Below, piece after piece: positions 1 to 8,211 of a stretch of DNA of 14,297 nt. The stretch spans positions 1-14,297 of the forward strand of contig JAZOVJ010000032.1 of NCBI GenBank assembly GCA_045658645.1, read 5' to 3'. This DNA comes from UBA1738 sp045658645. GTDB lineage: Bacteria; Bacillota; Clostridia; UBA1381. A program made the position numbers and the translations under genes. The number at the start of each line of letters is the position of its first letter. Position 1 is the first letter of the stretch. The notes beneath the pieces were generated by a model. That model had not been told where the DNA came from, ran no database searches, and was given only the letters and a program-made list of their open reading frames with translations.

Positions 1-29
1 ACTCCGTATAGTTTTTCTATACCAATCAT
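1..29 (-). CDS. 5' end of a gene running off the left edge, possibly recG
   Basis: An ATG at 29 on the minus strand opens a reading frame that stays open to the window edge. It encodes MIGIEKLYGV, and the start lies 6 nt after the stop codon of the upstream fakA-like gene. No strong Shine-Dalgarno sequence is visible, so it may rely on translational coupling. The I-x-x-L-x-G-V pattern resembles the first residues of RecG helicase (wedge domain), and recG lies downstream of the asp23/fakA pair in several Firmicutes, including Bacillus subtilis, where other genes intervene. Ten residues cannot establish identity; RecG is an inference from position and a weak motif. Confidence 0.35.
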
Positions 30-35
30 TTTATT

Positions 36-1649
36 TTATTCAACCGAGATAATATAGTAATAAAGCGGTTGACCTCCGTATTTTACTGATACCTCAACTT
101 CGTCAAGCTTTTCTTCAAGAATTTCAGCGGCTTTTTCTGCAGTTTCTTCCGTTACATCCTCGCCATAGTATAGAGTTATAAACTCACTGTCTTCATCCGC
201 TATCTGCTCTGCTACCTCACAAAGCACATCCTCAGGGCTTTTTCCTACAGAAGTTATCTTCCCTTGTGCAAGCCCAAGAATATCGTCCTTTTGAATTTTC
301 TTATCGTCTATTTCAGTATCACGAACAGCGTATGTTACCTGACCTGTTTTTACCTTTGAAACCGCCTTGTTCATCTTCTTTTCGTTATCCTCAGGTGACT
401 TATCACCATCAAAGACAAGCATTGCAGAAACGCATTCAGGAATACTTCTGGTTGGAATTACTATAAGCTTTTTATCAGAAATTTCCTGCGCCTGATTTGC
501 AGCTAAAATGATGTTTTTGTTGTTCGGGAACACGAAAATTGTTTCCGCATTCACTTTTTCACAAGCTGCCAAGAAGTCATCGGTGCTTGGATTCATTGTC
601 TGTCCGCCCTCGATTACGTAATCGATACCCAAATCCTTGAAAATTCCTGTTATACCACTGCCTGCACAAACAGAAATAAATCCGTAAGACTTTGGTGGCT
701 CATCGTCTTTTTTCTCTTCCTCACTATTTATAATTGACTGATGCTGATGCTTCATATTATCAATCTTAATATTTATCATAGCACCCATTTTAACTGCATT
801 TTCAAGAACAATACCCGGATTATTCGTGTGGATATGAACCTTAACGATTTCGTCATCGTCAATTACAAGCATACAGTCACCAATATTTTCAATGGCTTTC
901 TTAAAAGAAAGAACATTGACTTTTGGATTCTTTTTCTCAACAATGAACTCAGTGCAGTACATAAACTTAATGTTTTCAACTTCAACATTCTGTTGTGCAC
1001 CGCCTGTTTGCTCCTGTTTTACATCTTCTGTTTCATTCTTTTCAACAATAGTTCCGTTTTCGAGAAAATAAAGTGCACCCTCCAAAACGAAAAGCCAACC
1101 CTGACCGCCGGCGTCAACCACACCTGCTTTTTTAAGGGCAGGAAGCATTTCAGGAGTCTTGCTGAGTGCCTTTGCACCTCTTTTTACGGCTGCTGCAAAT
1201 ACAGCAGTCAAATCCCCTTCTGCTTTCTCTGCCGCAGTTGCAGCTTCACGTGCTACTGTTAAAATTGTACCCTCTGTCGGGTTCATAACCGCATTATACG
1301 CAGTTTCAGAGCCTTGAACCAAAGCTTTTGCAATATCTTCTGCCTCACATTCAGCTTTTCCCTTAAGACTTTTTGAAATGCCACGGAAGAACTGTGACAA
1401 TATAACACCCGAGTTACCTCTTGCGCCACGAAGTGTTGCAAAAGACATAATGTCAGCAACTTTGGTTACAGAATCTGTCTGTACCTCTGAAAGTGCCTTT
1501 GCCATAGCGTTAGCAGTCATTGACATATTTGTTCCGGTATCGCCGTCAGGTACCGGGAAAACGTTCAGTTCATCAACTAAAACTCTGTTATTATATAAAT
1601 TATTTGCGCCGGAAATAAACATCTGCGCAAGCAATTTTCCATTAACCAT
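36..1649 (-). CDS. fakA: FakA-like fatty acid kinase ATP-binding subunit (DAK2 domain, YloV family)
   Basis: This is a 537-residue protein of the FakA/YloV family, the usual length (B. subtilis YloV is about 550). FakA phosphorylates fatty acids presented by a FakB carrier, feeding exogenous fatty acids into phospholipid synthesis in the cytoplasm. The N-terminal DAK2 kinase domain (about residues 5-200) shows PVPDGDTGTNM at 32-42, whose aspartates bind Mg-ATP, GARGNSG at 75-81, NPTEGT at 123-128 and DAGGQG at 179-184. A charged linker (about 203-225) leads to the middle domain, where Cys232 (YCTEF) and His272/His274 (VHIHT) match the Cys-His-His metal site described for FakA. The C-terminal domain follows. 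The ATG lies 4 nt after the Asp23-family stop, and the AAGGAG ribosome site overlaps the end of that gene, so the two are translationally coupled. No fakB is in the window. Confidence 0.9.
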   Translation of the reverse strand: MVNGKLLAQMFISGANNLYNNRVLVDELNVFPVPDGDTGTNMSMTANAMAKALSEVQTDSVTKVADIMSFATLRGARGNSGVILSQFFRGISKSLKGKAECEAEDIAKALVQGSETAYNAVMNPTEGTILTVAREAATAAEKAEGDLTAVFAAAVKRGAKALSKTPEMLPALKKAGVVDAGGQGWLFVLEGALYFLENGTIVEKNETEDVKQEQTGGAQQNVEVENIKFMYCTEFIVEKKNPKVNVLSFKKAIENIGDCMLVIDDDEIVKVHIHTNNPGIVLENAVKMGAMINIKIDNMKHQHQSIINSEEEKKDDEPPKSYGFISVCAGSGITGIFKDLGIDYVIEGGQTMNPSTDDFLAACEKVNAETIFVFPNNKNIILAANQAQEISDKKLIVIPTRSIPECVSAMLVFDGDKSPEDNEKKMNKAVSKVKTGQVTYAVRDTEIDDKKIQKDDILGLAQGKITSVGKSPEDVLCEVAEQIADEDSEFITLYYGEDVTEETAEKAAEILEEKLDEVEVSVKYGGQPLYYYIISVE

Positions 1650-1653
1650 CTTG

Positions 1654-2010
1654 TTACTCCTTAACTCTGACTGATTCTACCAAAACATTTACCTTGGTTA
1701 CCTTTAGTCCTGTGTTATGTTCAAGCTTATATTTTACGTTATGAACAATACTGTCGCAAATTGCGTTTATATTTACACCATATTCCACAATGATATGAAG
1801 GTCAATTACAATTCCGTTTTCCTCCACGTCAACCTTTATACCACGTGACATATTTTCCATTTTAAGAAGTTTAATAACTCCGTCTTTTGTACTTTTAGAA
1901 GCCATACCAACAACACCGTAGCAGTTAGTAGCTACAGCTCCGGCTATTTGTGCAATAACGTTATTGTTAACAGATATTTCACCAAGCTCGCTGTTAATTA
2001 AAATTGCCAT
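1654..2010 (-). CDS. Asp23/Gls24 family envelope stress protein (YloU-like)
   Basis: This 118-residue cytosolic protein matches the Asp23/Gls24 (DUF322) family in length and layout. It has an N-terminal beta strand (GEISVNNNVIAQIAG), the GVVGMA segment at about 33-38, a Val/Ile-rich core and a C-terminal strand with VNVLVESV. Family members associate with the cell envelope or with alkaline stress, but the biochemical role of the YloU branch is unsettled. It is the first gene of a two- or three-gene unit with fakA, an arrangement conserved in Firmicutes. AAAGGA lies about 9 nt before the ATG. There is no signal peptide or membrane segment. In B. subtilis the equivalent gene lies next to rpmB and spoVM; here rpmB is not adjacent, and a spoVM-like gene lies about 12 kb away. 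Confidence 0.9.
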   Translation of the reverse strand: MAILINSELGEISVNNNVIAQIAGAVATNCYGVVGMASKSTKDGVIKLLKMENMSRGIKVDVEENGIVIDLHIIVEYGVNINAICDSIVHNVKYKLEHNTGLKVTKVNVLVESVRVKE

Positions 2011-2042
2011 ATTATCAATCCTTTCTATGACTTATTACTTCT

Positions 2043-2071
2043 ATTCTAACATATTATTGCCATAAAGTCTA
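2043..2071 (-). promoter_or_regulatory. Sigma-A-type promoter of the Asp23-fakA unit
   Basis: On the minus strand a -35-like TAGACT (2066-2071) is followed after exactly 17 nt by TAGAAT (2043-2048). The -10 is preceded by TGT, giving an extended -10 (TGn). It lies about 33 nt before the Asp23-family ATG. The element was read by eye and is consistent with the housekeeping consensus. Confidence 0.6.
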
Positions 2072-2111
2072 TAAATAATATGAAAATAATATTACAAATC
2101 TATATTTTTTA

Positions 2112-2140
2112 TTGAAAAATACCAAAAAAACTTTTATACT
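2112..2140 (+). promoter_or_regulatory. Sigma-A-type promoter of the tyrosine recombinase gene
   Basis: TTGAAA (2112-2117) and TATACT (2135-2140) are separated by exactly 17 nt. The GTG start at 2165 is only about 25 nt past the -10, so the leader is very short. The ribosome site AAGGGGTGA (2152-2160) fills most of it. The promoter is back to back with the promoter of the divergent Asp23-fakA unit, with about 40 nt between the two -35 elements. Confidence 0.65.
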
Positions 2141-2164
2141 AATAAGTAGTAAAGGGGTGATTTT

Positions 2165-3199
2165 GTGGCGAAACAGCATTATTTGAGGAACTATTTAAGC
2201 GAACTTCCTGATTTCGTTTTTTCTTATATTGAAGAATATTATAGCGGTGAAAGTATTAATACACAGCTCGGCTATAGCCTTGACGTGCGTGTTTTTCTTA
2301 ATTATCTCCGCATTTTTAAGCACCCTGAAGTTGAAAAAAATGAGGATTTTACGCTAAAGCACATAGATAATGTTACACCAAGCGATTTGATACGTTTTAA
2401 AGCATATCTTCGTGAATATGAGACGGAATATGTGTCAAAATCAGGGCGTATCGTTAAAAGAATTTGTAAAAATTCGCCTTATGGTATAAACCGTAAGCTT
2501 TCTGCAGTTCGTGGTATGTTTATTTACCTTTACAAAACAGAACAGATTAAGCAAAATGTTACCGACAAGGTGGATTTCGTAAAACTGCATCAAAAAATCA
2601 AAAAGCCGCTTACAACCCAGGAAACAGTACGCCTTTTAGACGTAATTTTTCACGGCGAGAACTATTTTGAGGGCAGAAGCCTTACCGAATATAACAACAA
2701 AAAACTTCGTGATATAGCGATTTTCGTCACTTATCTTGGTACAGGCGTCCGTGTAAGCGAGCTTGTTAATTTGCAGATTAAAGATATTGATTTTAACACC
2801 CAATCCTTTATTGTTACCCGAAAAGGTGGTGACCAACAGGAAATTTTTATGCCTGTTCAGGTTAATAACGCTCTTTGGGACTATCTTGACCCTGAAAGCG
2901 AAGATGCAAGAGAAACCGGATATGTATTTTTAGGTAGAGGCGGAAAACCGCTGACCGTTGCGGCAGTTGAAAAGACTCTTAAAAACTACTGCTATGCAGT
3001 GGGTATCACCCACCCTGACAAAACAAGACCCCACGCCCTCCGCCGCACTTTTGCCTGTAGGCTATTGGAAGACGGCGTGGATATTAAAATGGTAGCAGAA
3101 CTTTTGGGACATAAGAATATCGAAGTCACCCACCGCTACTATGCACAGTACAGTAGCCAGAAACGTAAAGAAGTTATGCAGAATTTAGATGTGTATTGA
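2165..3199 (+). CDS. Tyrosine site-specific recombinase (XerC/D-like phage integrase family)
   Basis: This 344-residue recombinase cuts and rejoins DNA through a covalent 3'-phosphotyrosine. A SAM-like core-binding domain spans about residues 13-125 and the catalytic domain about 148-335. All six catalytic positions are visible: Arg196 (GTGVRVSEL), Lys220 in the beta-hairpin (VTRKGG), His290 and Arg293 (HALRRTF), His316 (LLGHKN) and nucleophile Tyr325, nine residues after His316 as in XerD. It is about 40 residues longer than typical XerC or XerD. The extra length sits partly in the core-binding domain (about 83-103) and partly before the catalytic Arg (about 163-180). GTG at 2165 is chosen because AAGGGGTGA ends 4 nt upstream. 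The gene stands alone between two operons; no excisionase, relaxase or flanking direct repeat was seen, so it is not evidently part of an element. It could be a chromosome-dimer-type Xer or a relic integrase. Confidence 0.9.
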   Translation: MAKQHYLRNYLSELPDFVFSYIEEYYSGESINTQLGYSLDVRVFLNYLRIFKHPEVEKNEDFTLKHIDNVTPSDLIRFKAYLREYETEYVSKSGRIVKRICKNSPYGINRKLSAVRGMFIYLYKTEQIKQNVTDKVDFVKLHQKIKKPLTTQETVRLLDVIFHGENYFEGRSLTEYNNKKLRDIAIFVTYLGTGVRVSELVNLQIKDIDFNTQSFIVTRKGGDQQEIFMPVQVNNALWDYLDPESEDARETGYVFLGRGGKPLTVAAVEKTLKNYCYAVGITHPDKTRPHALRRTFACRLLEDGVDIKMVAELLGHKNIEVTHRYYAQYSSQKRKEVMQNLDVY

Positions 3200-3201
3200 T
3201 G

Positions 3202-3241
3202 AAAAAAAAAGCACCGCTTATAAAAGCGGTGCTTTTTGTTT
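3202..3241. terminator. Bidirectional intrinsic terminator between recombinase and purL
   Basis: The inverted repeat AAAAAGCACCGCTT (3206-3219) and AAGCGGTGCTTTTT (3224-3237) encloses a 4-nt loop (ATAA). The GC-rich core is GCACCGC/GCGGTGC. It is flanked by A-runs on the left and T-runs on the right, so it gives a hairpin plus U-tract on both strands. It begins 3 nt after the recombinase stop and ends next to the purL stop, serving both converging units. Confidence 0.92.
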
Positions 3242-6200
3242 TACTTAAAGTATTTAACAGCACTTCTGAATAGTCCCAAATCGTAGTTACCTGGAACATT
3301 CTTATAAAGTCCTGTTCCGATACGCTCTGAGTGTCCCATCTTACCAAATACTCTACCATCAGGAGAGATAATACCCTCGATTGCACAAGTTGAGTCATTT
3401 GGATTGAACTGAATATCGTTTGTTACGTTACCTGCAAGGTCAACGTACTGTGTGATAATCTGTCCGTTTTGGGCAAGTTTCTTAACTGTTTCTGCATCTG
3501 CCAGGAATCTACCCTCGCCGTGTGAAATAGGCACAGTATAAATCTCGCCAACACTAGCTTCCATAAGCCAAGGAGAATTGTTAGAAACAAGCTTTGTTCT
3601 AACCTGCTTTGACTGGTGGCGGGCAATAGTGTTATAGGTAAGTGTCGGGCAAGTTTCATCAGTATCAATAATCTTACCATAAGGCACAAGACCAAGCTTG
3701 ATTAGTGCCTGGAATCCGTTACAGATACCGCCCATCAAACCGTCTCTATTGTCTAAAAGCTCTGTTACAGCATCTTTAATTTCAGGGTTTCTGAAGAATG
3801 CTGTAATGAACTTGCCTGAACCATCAGGCTCGTCACCGCCGGAGAATCCGCCAGGAACAAAGATAATCTGTGCATCCTTAACCTTCTTTGCAAAAACTTC
3901 AACAGATTCTGCGATATTCTTGCTTGTTAAGTTGTTGATTACAAAAATTTCAGGGTCAGCTCCTGCCAATGCAAACTGCTTTGCTGTATCGTATTCACAG
4001 TTTGTTCCAGGGAATACTGTGATTAGTGCCTTTGGCTTTGCAATCTTAATTGCAGGTGCTTTAAATGAAGTTGCTTCATATTTAAACTCAGGAATTTCTA
4101 CCTTTGGAGTTTCGATATTACACTTGAAGATTGGCTCAAGCTTATCTTCGTAAATCTTGCAAAGGTCATTAAGGTCAAGCTTATCACCCTTGTAAGAAAT
4201 TGCAAATTCTTCTGTTGTTTCACCAAGAACGATTCCCTCATTAACACTTCCATCTGTTTCAAGGACAAACGCTCCATAGTTATATCCGAATATTTCGTCC
4301 ATTGAAACATCTTCATACTTAAAGCCGATGCCGTTACCCATAGACATCTTAAGGATTGCCTCTGCAACACCGCCGTAAGTTGGAGTGTATGCTGCAAATA
4401 CCTTACCTTGTCGCATAAGGTCAGTAACCTTATTAAACAGGGCAATCTGTGACTTGCTATCCGGTAGTCCTGCATCTGTATATTCCGGTTTTAAAAGCAC
4501 AGTTTTGTGACCTGCAGCCTTAAATTCCGGTGAAATGATGTTCTTAATCTTATCAGTTGTTACTGCAAAAGAAACAAGTGTTGGTGGTACGTCAATATCC
4601 TCGAAAGTACCGCTCATTGAGTCCTTACCGCCGATTGATGCAATTTCAAAATCTTTTTGTGCCATAAATGCACCAAGAATTGCAGCAAGTGGCTTACCCC
4701 AACGCTTAGGGTCTTGCTTTGGCTTTTCAAAGTATTCCTGGAATGTTAAGTATACTTCTTCAAAAGATGCGCCCTCTGCAATAAGCTTTGCAACCGATTC
4801 AACAACTGCAAGATATGCACCATGATACGGGCTTTTTTCTGTAATGAACGGATTATATCCCCAAGCCATTAGCGAACAAGTGTCTGTATCCTGTTTTTCA
4901 ACAGATATCTTGTTTACCATTGCCTGAATTGGTGTTCTCTGGTATTTACCGCCGAATGGCATAAGTACAGTACCTGCACCGATTGTTGAGTCAAATCTTT
5001 CAGATAATCCTCTCTTTGAGCAGACATTTAAATCACCTGCCAAAGCCTTATACATATCGGCGAAGTTACCGCTTGTGTTCTTTTTAAAGTCTTCAGGAAT
5101 ACTTGGCGCTATGTCAATATGCTTTGGAGCACCGTTTGAGTTCAAGAATTCACGGGACAGATTGACAATCGTGTTGCCGTTCCATTCCATTGTAAGATAT
5201 GCTTCGTCCTTAACTTCTGCAACAACAGTCGCTTCAAGGTTTTCAGCCGCCGCAAGCTCACAAAAACGTGCTACGTCCTTTGATTCAACAACAACTGCCA
5301 TTCTTTCCTGTGATTCGGAAATTGCAAGCTCCGTTCCGTCAAGACCGTCATACTTCTTTGGAACTGCGTCAAGGTTTATGTGAAGACCGTCTGCAAGCTC
5401 ACCTATTGCAACAGAAACACCGCCTGCACCAAAGTCATTACATCTCTTAATTAATCTTGATGCTTCCTTGTTTCTGAATAGTCTCTGTAATTTTCTTTCT
5501 TCCGGTGCATTACCCTTTTGAACTTCAGCTCCGCAAGATTCAAGTGATTCCAAGCTATGTGATTTTGATGAACCAGTCGCACCGCCACAACCGTCACGAC
5601 CTGTTCTTCCGCCAAGAAGGATTACTATATCCCCTGCTTCCGGTCTCTCACGGCGTACGTTTTCTTCAGGAGCGGCTGCAATAACTGCACCGATTTCCAT
5701 TCTCTTTGCAACATAGCCTTCGTGATAAATTTCGTCTACCTGACCTGTTGCAAGACCAATCTGGTTACCATATGAGCTGTATCCGTTTGCAGCAGTTGTA
5801 ACAATCTTTCTCTGTGGAAGCTTTCCCTTAAGAGTTTCAGATGCAGGTTTTAGTGGGTCTGCCGCACCTGTTACACGCATAGCCGCATAAACATAGCTTC
5901 GTCCTGATAACGGGTCACGGATTGCACCACCGATACAGGTTGCAGCGCCACCGAATGGCTCAATTTCTGTTGGGTGGTTGTGTGTTTCGTTCTTGAATAG
6001 AAGAAGCCACTTTTCAATCTTTCCGTCAACATTAACGTCAATTTTAACAGTACAAGCATTGATTTCTTCTGATTCGTCAAGTTTTTCAAGCTTTCCGTTC
6101 TTCTTAAGATACTTTGTTGCAATAGTTGCAATATCCATAAGATTCACAGGCTTTGTTCTGCCAAGCTCACTTCTCACTGCAAGGTATTCATCATACGCTT

Positions 6201-6927
6201 TCTGGTGAAGCTCACTTTCAAATTCGACATTTTCAATATTGGTTAAAAATGTTGTATGACGGCAGTGGTCTGACCAGTATGTATCAATCATCTTGATTTC
6301 TGTGATTGTCGGGTCACGATGTTCTGACTTGAAATACTGCTGGCAGAAAGTGATATCGTCAAGGTCCATTGCAAGACCCTGCTCTTTCATAAAGCCAGCA
6401 AGTCCCTCTGTTGAAAGCTCACAAAATCCGTCAAGAGTTTTTACAGTTGTCGGAATTTCATAGTCTGCCTTCAGCGTTTCAGCCATCTCAAGTGACGCCT
6501 CTCTTGCTTCAACAGGGTTTATAACATATCCCTTAATTTTAGCAATATCTTCATCTGTTAATTTTCCGTATAAAGCGTAAACCTTTGCCGTTTTAACGAT
6601 TGGTCTGTCACCTTTTGAGATAATCTGTATACATTCAGAAGCCGAATTTGCTCTCTGGTCAAACTGACCAGGTAAAAATTCAACTGCAAATACAACATCT
6701 GCATCTTCTGTGTAGCCGTCTGTTACAATATCAAGCTGTGGCTCTGAAAATACTGTACCTGTTACATAGTCAAAAAGGCTTTTTTCAATATTTTCAACAT
6801 CGTATCTGTTGTAAACTCTTACATTTTCAAGGGAATTTATACCCATTATACTGACAAGCTCTGATTTTAGTGCGTCAGCTTCGTGGCATAGCCCAGGTTT
6901 TTTCTCTACATAAATTCTATATACCAT
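3241..6927 (-). CDS. purL: Phosphoribosylformylglycinamidine (FGAM) synthase, single-chain form
   Basis: This cytosolic enzyme converts FGAR, glutamine and ATP to FGAM. At 1228 residues it is the fused single-chain form, not the PurS-PurL-PurQ complex. In order: a PurS-like N-terminal domain (about 1-150); a linker; two PurM-like ATP-binding halves with YWSDHCRHT at 217-225 and ETHNHPT at 314-320; and a C-terminal class I glutaminase domain from about 966. That domain carries nucleophile Cys1069 (GGICNGFQ) and the His1199/Glu1201 pair in GHSER, completing the Cys-His-Glu triad. Its length fits the Firmicutes clade of single-chain enzymes, which is shorter than the proteobacterial form of about 1300 residues. 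The ATG directly abuts the purD stop (TAAATG), and AAAGGTG lies inside the end of purD, implying coupled translation. It is the last gene before the terminator. Confidence 0.97.
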   Translation of the reverse strand: MVYRIYVEKKPGLCHEADALKSELVSIMGINSLENVRVYNRYDVENIEKSLFDYVTGTVFSEPQLDIVTDGYTEDADVVFAVEFLPGQFDQRANSASECIQIISKGDRPIVKTAKVYALYGKLTDEDIAKIKGYVINPVEAREASLEMAETLKADYEIPTTVKTLDGFCELSTEGLAGFMKEQGLAMDLDDITFCQQYFKSEHRDPTITEIKMIDTYWSDHCRHTTFLTNIENVEFESELHQKAYDEYLAVRSELGRTKPVNLMDIATIATKYLKKNGKLEKLDESEEINACTVKIDVNVDGKIEKWLLLFKNETHNHPTEIEPFGGAATCIGGAIRDPLSGRSYVYAAMRVTGAADPLKPASETLKGKLPQRKIVTTAANGYSSYGNQIGLATGQVDEIYHEGYVAKRMEIGAVIAAAPEENVRRERPEAGDIVILLGGRTGRDGCGGATGSSKSHSLESLESCGAEVQKGNAPEERKLQRLFRNKEASRLIKRCNDFGAGGVSVAIGELADGLHINLDAVPKKYDGLDGTELAISESQERMAVVVESKDVARFCELAAAENLEATVVAEVKDEAYLTMEWNGNTIVNLSREFLNSNGAPKHIDIAPSIPEDFKKNTSGNFADMYKALAGDLNVCSKRGLSERFDSTIGAGTVLMPFGGKYQRTPIQAMVNKISVEKQDTDTCSLMAWGYNPFITEKSPYHGAYLAVVESVAKLIAEGASFEEVYLTFQEYFEKPKQDPKRWGKPLAAILGAFMAQKDFEIASIGGKDSMSGTFEDIDVPPTLVSFAVTTDKIKNIISPEFKAAGHKTVLLKPEYTDAGLPDSKSQIALFNKVTDLMRQGKVFAAYTPTYGGVAEAILKMSMGNGIGFKYEDVSMDEIFGYNYGAFVLETDGSVNEGIVLGETTEEFAISYKGDKLDLNDLCKIYEDKLEPIFKCNIETPKVEIPEFKYEATSFKAPAIKIAKPKALITVFPGTNCEYDTAKQFALAGADPEIFVINNLTSKNIAESVEVFAKKVKDAQIIFVPGGFSGGDEPDGSGKFITAFFRNPEIKDAVTELLDNRDGLMGGICNGFQALIKLGLVPYGKIIDTDETCPTLTYNTIARHQSKQVRTKLVSNNSPWLMEASVGEIYTVPISHGEGRFLADAETVKKLAQNGQIITQYVDLAGNVTNDIQFNPNDSTCAIEGIISPDGRVFGKMGHSERIGTGLYKNVPGNYDLGLFRSAVKYFK

Positions 6928-8190
6928 TTAGTTCACCTTTGCTGCAAGTGCCTTCTTGCCAATGTCCTTTCTATAATATGCATTTTCAAAAGTAACAGTT
7001 TTAACTGTTTCATAAGCTTTTTCTATCGCATTTTCTAATGTATCTGCGACTTCTGTAACGCCTAAAACTCTTCCTCCTGCAGTCTTTAAAACACCGTCAT
7101 CAAGTTTTGCACCTGCAACGTAAATGTTCTTATCAAGAGGCATCTTGATTTCAAAGCCTGATTCGTACTTCTGTGGATAACCATTTGATGCCATAACCAC
7201 GCAAGCTGCTGATTTCTCTGAGAATTTAACCTCTGCCTTATCAAGCGTCTTATCCCAGATATGCATCATAATGTCTAAAAGGTCGCTTTCCAAAAGCGGA
7301 AGCACTACTTGAGTTTCAGGGTCACCGAAACGGCAGTTATATTCAATAACCTTTGGACCATTTTTAGTAAGCATAAGTCCAAAGTACAAGCAACCTGAAA
7401 AACTTCTTCCCTCGCTGTTCATTGCTTCGATTGTAGGAATGAAAATCTTTTCCATACATTCTTTTGCAACTTCATCCGTGTAATAAGGGTTCGGGGCAAT
7501 AGTTCCCATGCCGCCAGTGTTAAGTCCTTCGTCATTATCAAGTGCGCGCTTATGGTCCATAGACGAAATCATCGGGACAACAGTTTTTCCGTCAGTAAAT
7601 GACAAAACTGAAACTTCAGGGCCTTCCAAAAATTCTTCAATAACTATGTTATTACCGCTGGCACCGAAGATTTTGTCTTCCATCATCGACTTCACTGCCG
7701 CCTTTGCCTCATCCCTTGTCATAGCGATGATAACACCTTTACCAAGTGCAAGACCGTCAGCCTTTATAACTGTAGGAATAGGTGCAGTTTCAAGGTATGA
7801 AAGTGCTTTTTCCATATCGTCAAAAACTTCGTACTGTGCAGTCGGGATATTGTACTTTTTCATAAGGTTCTTAGAGAAAACCTTACTTCCCTCAATAATC
7901 GCAGCAGCCTTGTTTGGTCCAAAAGTTTTAATACCTTTGGCATTCAAGCAGTCAACCGCTCCCAAAACAAGCGGGTCATCAGGTGCAACTACTGCAAAAT
8001 CAATTCCAAGCTCTACTGCTTTTTCTGTAATTTTTTCTATTTCATTTGCAGGAATGGCAATACATTCAGCATCCTGTGCTATACCGCCGTTTCCCGGAAT
8101 TGCATAAATCTTTTCTACGTCTTTACTTTCTTTAATCTTTTTAATAATAGCGTGTTCTCTTCCGCCGCCGCCTACTACTAAAATTTTCAT
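6928..8190 (-). CDS. purD: Phosphoribosylamine-glycine ligase (GAR synthetase)
   Basis: PurD joins glycine to phosphoribosylamine using ATP to make GAR, the second step of purine synthesis. The 420-residue length is normal. It is an ATP-grasp enzyme. The N-terminal domain opens with VVGGGGREHAI (5-15), typical of PurD. The ATP-grasp region shows IKADGLALGKGV (142-153), NTGGMG (224-229) and the metal-binding NCRFGDPETQ (285-294). A B-domain-like C-terminus with AGGRVLGV follows. GGGGAGGG lies 9 nt before the ATG, in the 21-nt gap after glyA. Its substrate glycine is the product of the gene just upstream, glyA. Confidence 0.97.
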   Translation of the reverse strand: MKILVVGGGGREHAIIKKIKESKDVEKIYAIPGNGGIAQDAECIAIPANEIEKITEKAVELGIDFAVVAPDDPLVLGAVDCLNAKGIKTFGPNKAAAIIEGSKVFSKNLMKKYNIPTAQYEVFDDMEKALSYLETAPIPTVIKADGLALGKGVIIAMTRDEAKAAVKSMMEDKIFGASGNNIVIEEFLEGPEVSVLSFTDGKTVVPMISSMDHKRALDNDEGLNTGGMGTIAPNPYYTDEVAKECMEKIFIPTIEAMNSEGRSFSGCLYFGLMLTKNGPKVIEYNCRFGDPETQVVLPLLESDLLDIMMHIWDKTLDKAEVKFSEKSAACVVMASNGYPQKYESGFEIKMPLDKNIYVAGAKLDDGVLKTAGGRVLGVTEVADTLENAIEKAYETVKTVTFENAYYRKDIGKKALAAKVN

Positions 8191-8211
8191 AGCAAATAAC
8201 CCTCCCCGGAA

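Noticed and set aside
741..1262. Plus-strand open frame of 173 codons opposite fakA
   Set aside because: It lies wholly antisense to a gene with clear family motifs, its translation is a low-complexity mix rich in Phe, Asn and Cys, and no ribosome site precedes it.
2041..3250. Attachment sites or mobile element boundaries around the tyrosine recombinase
   Set aside because: No direct repeat, tRNA fragment or accessory mobility gene was found on either side. The only repeat is the terminator hairpin.
7508..8107. Plus-strand open frame of 199 codons opposite purD
   Set aside because: It mirrors the codon structure of purD, with Ser/Ala-rich antisense composition. purD motifs account for the DNA fully.
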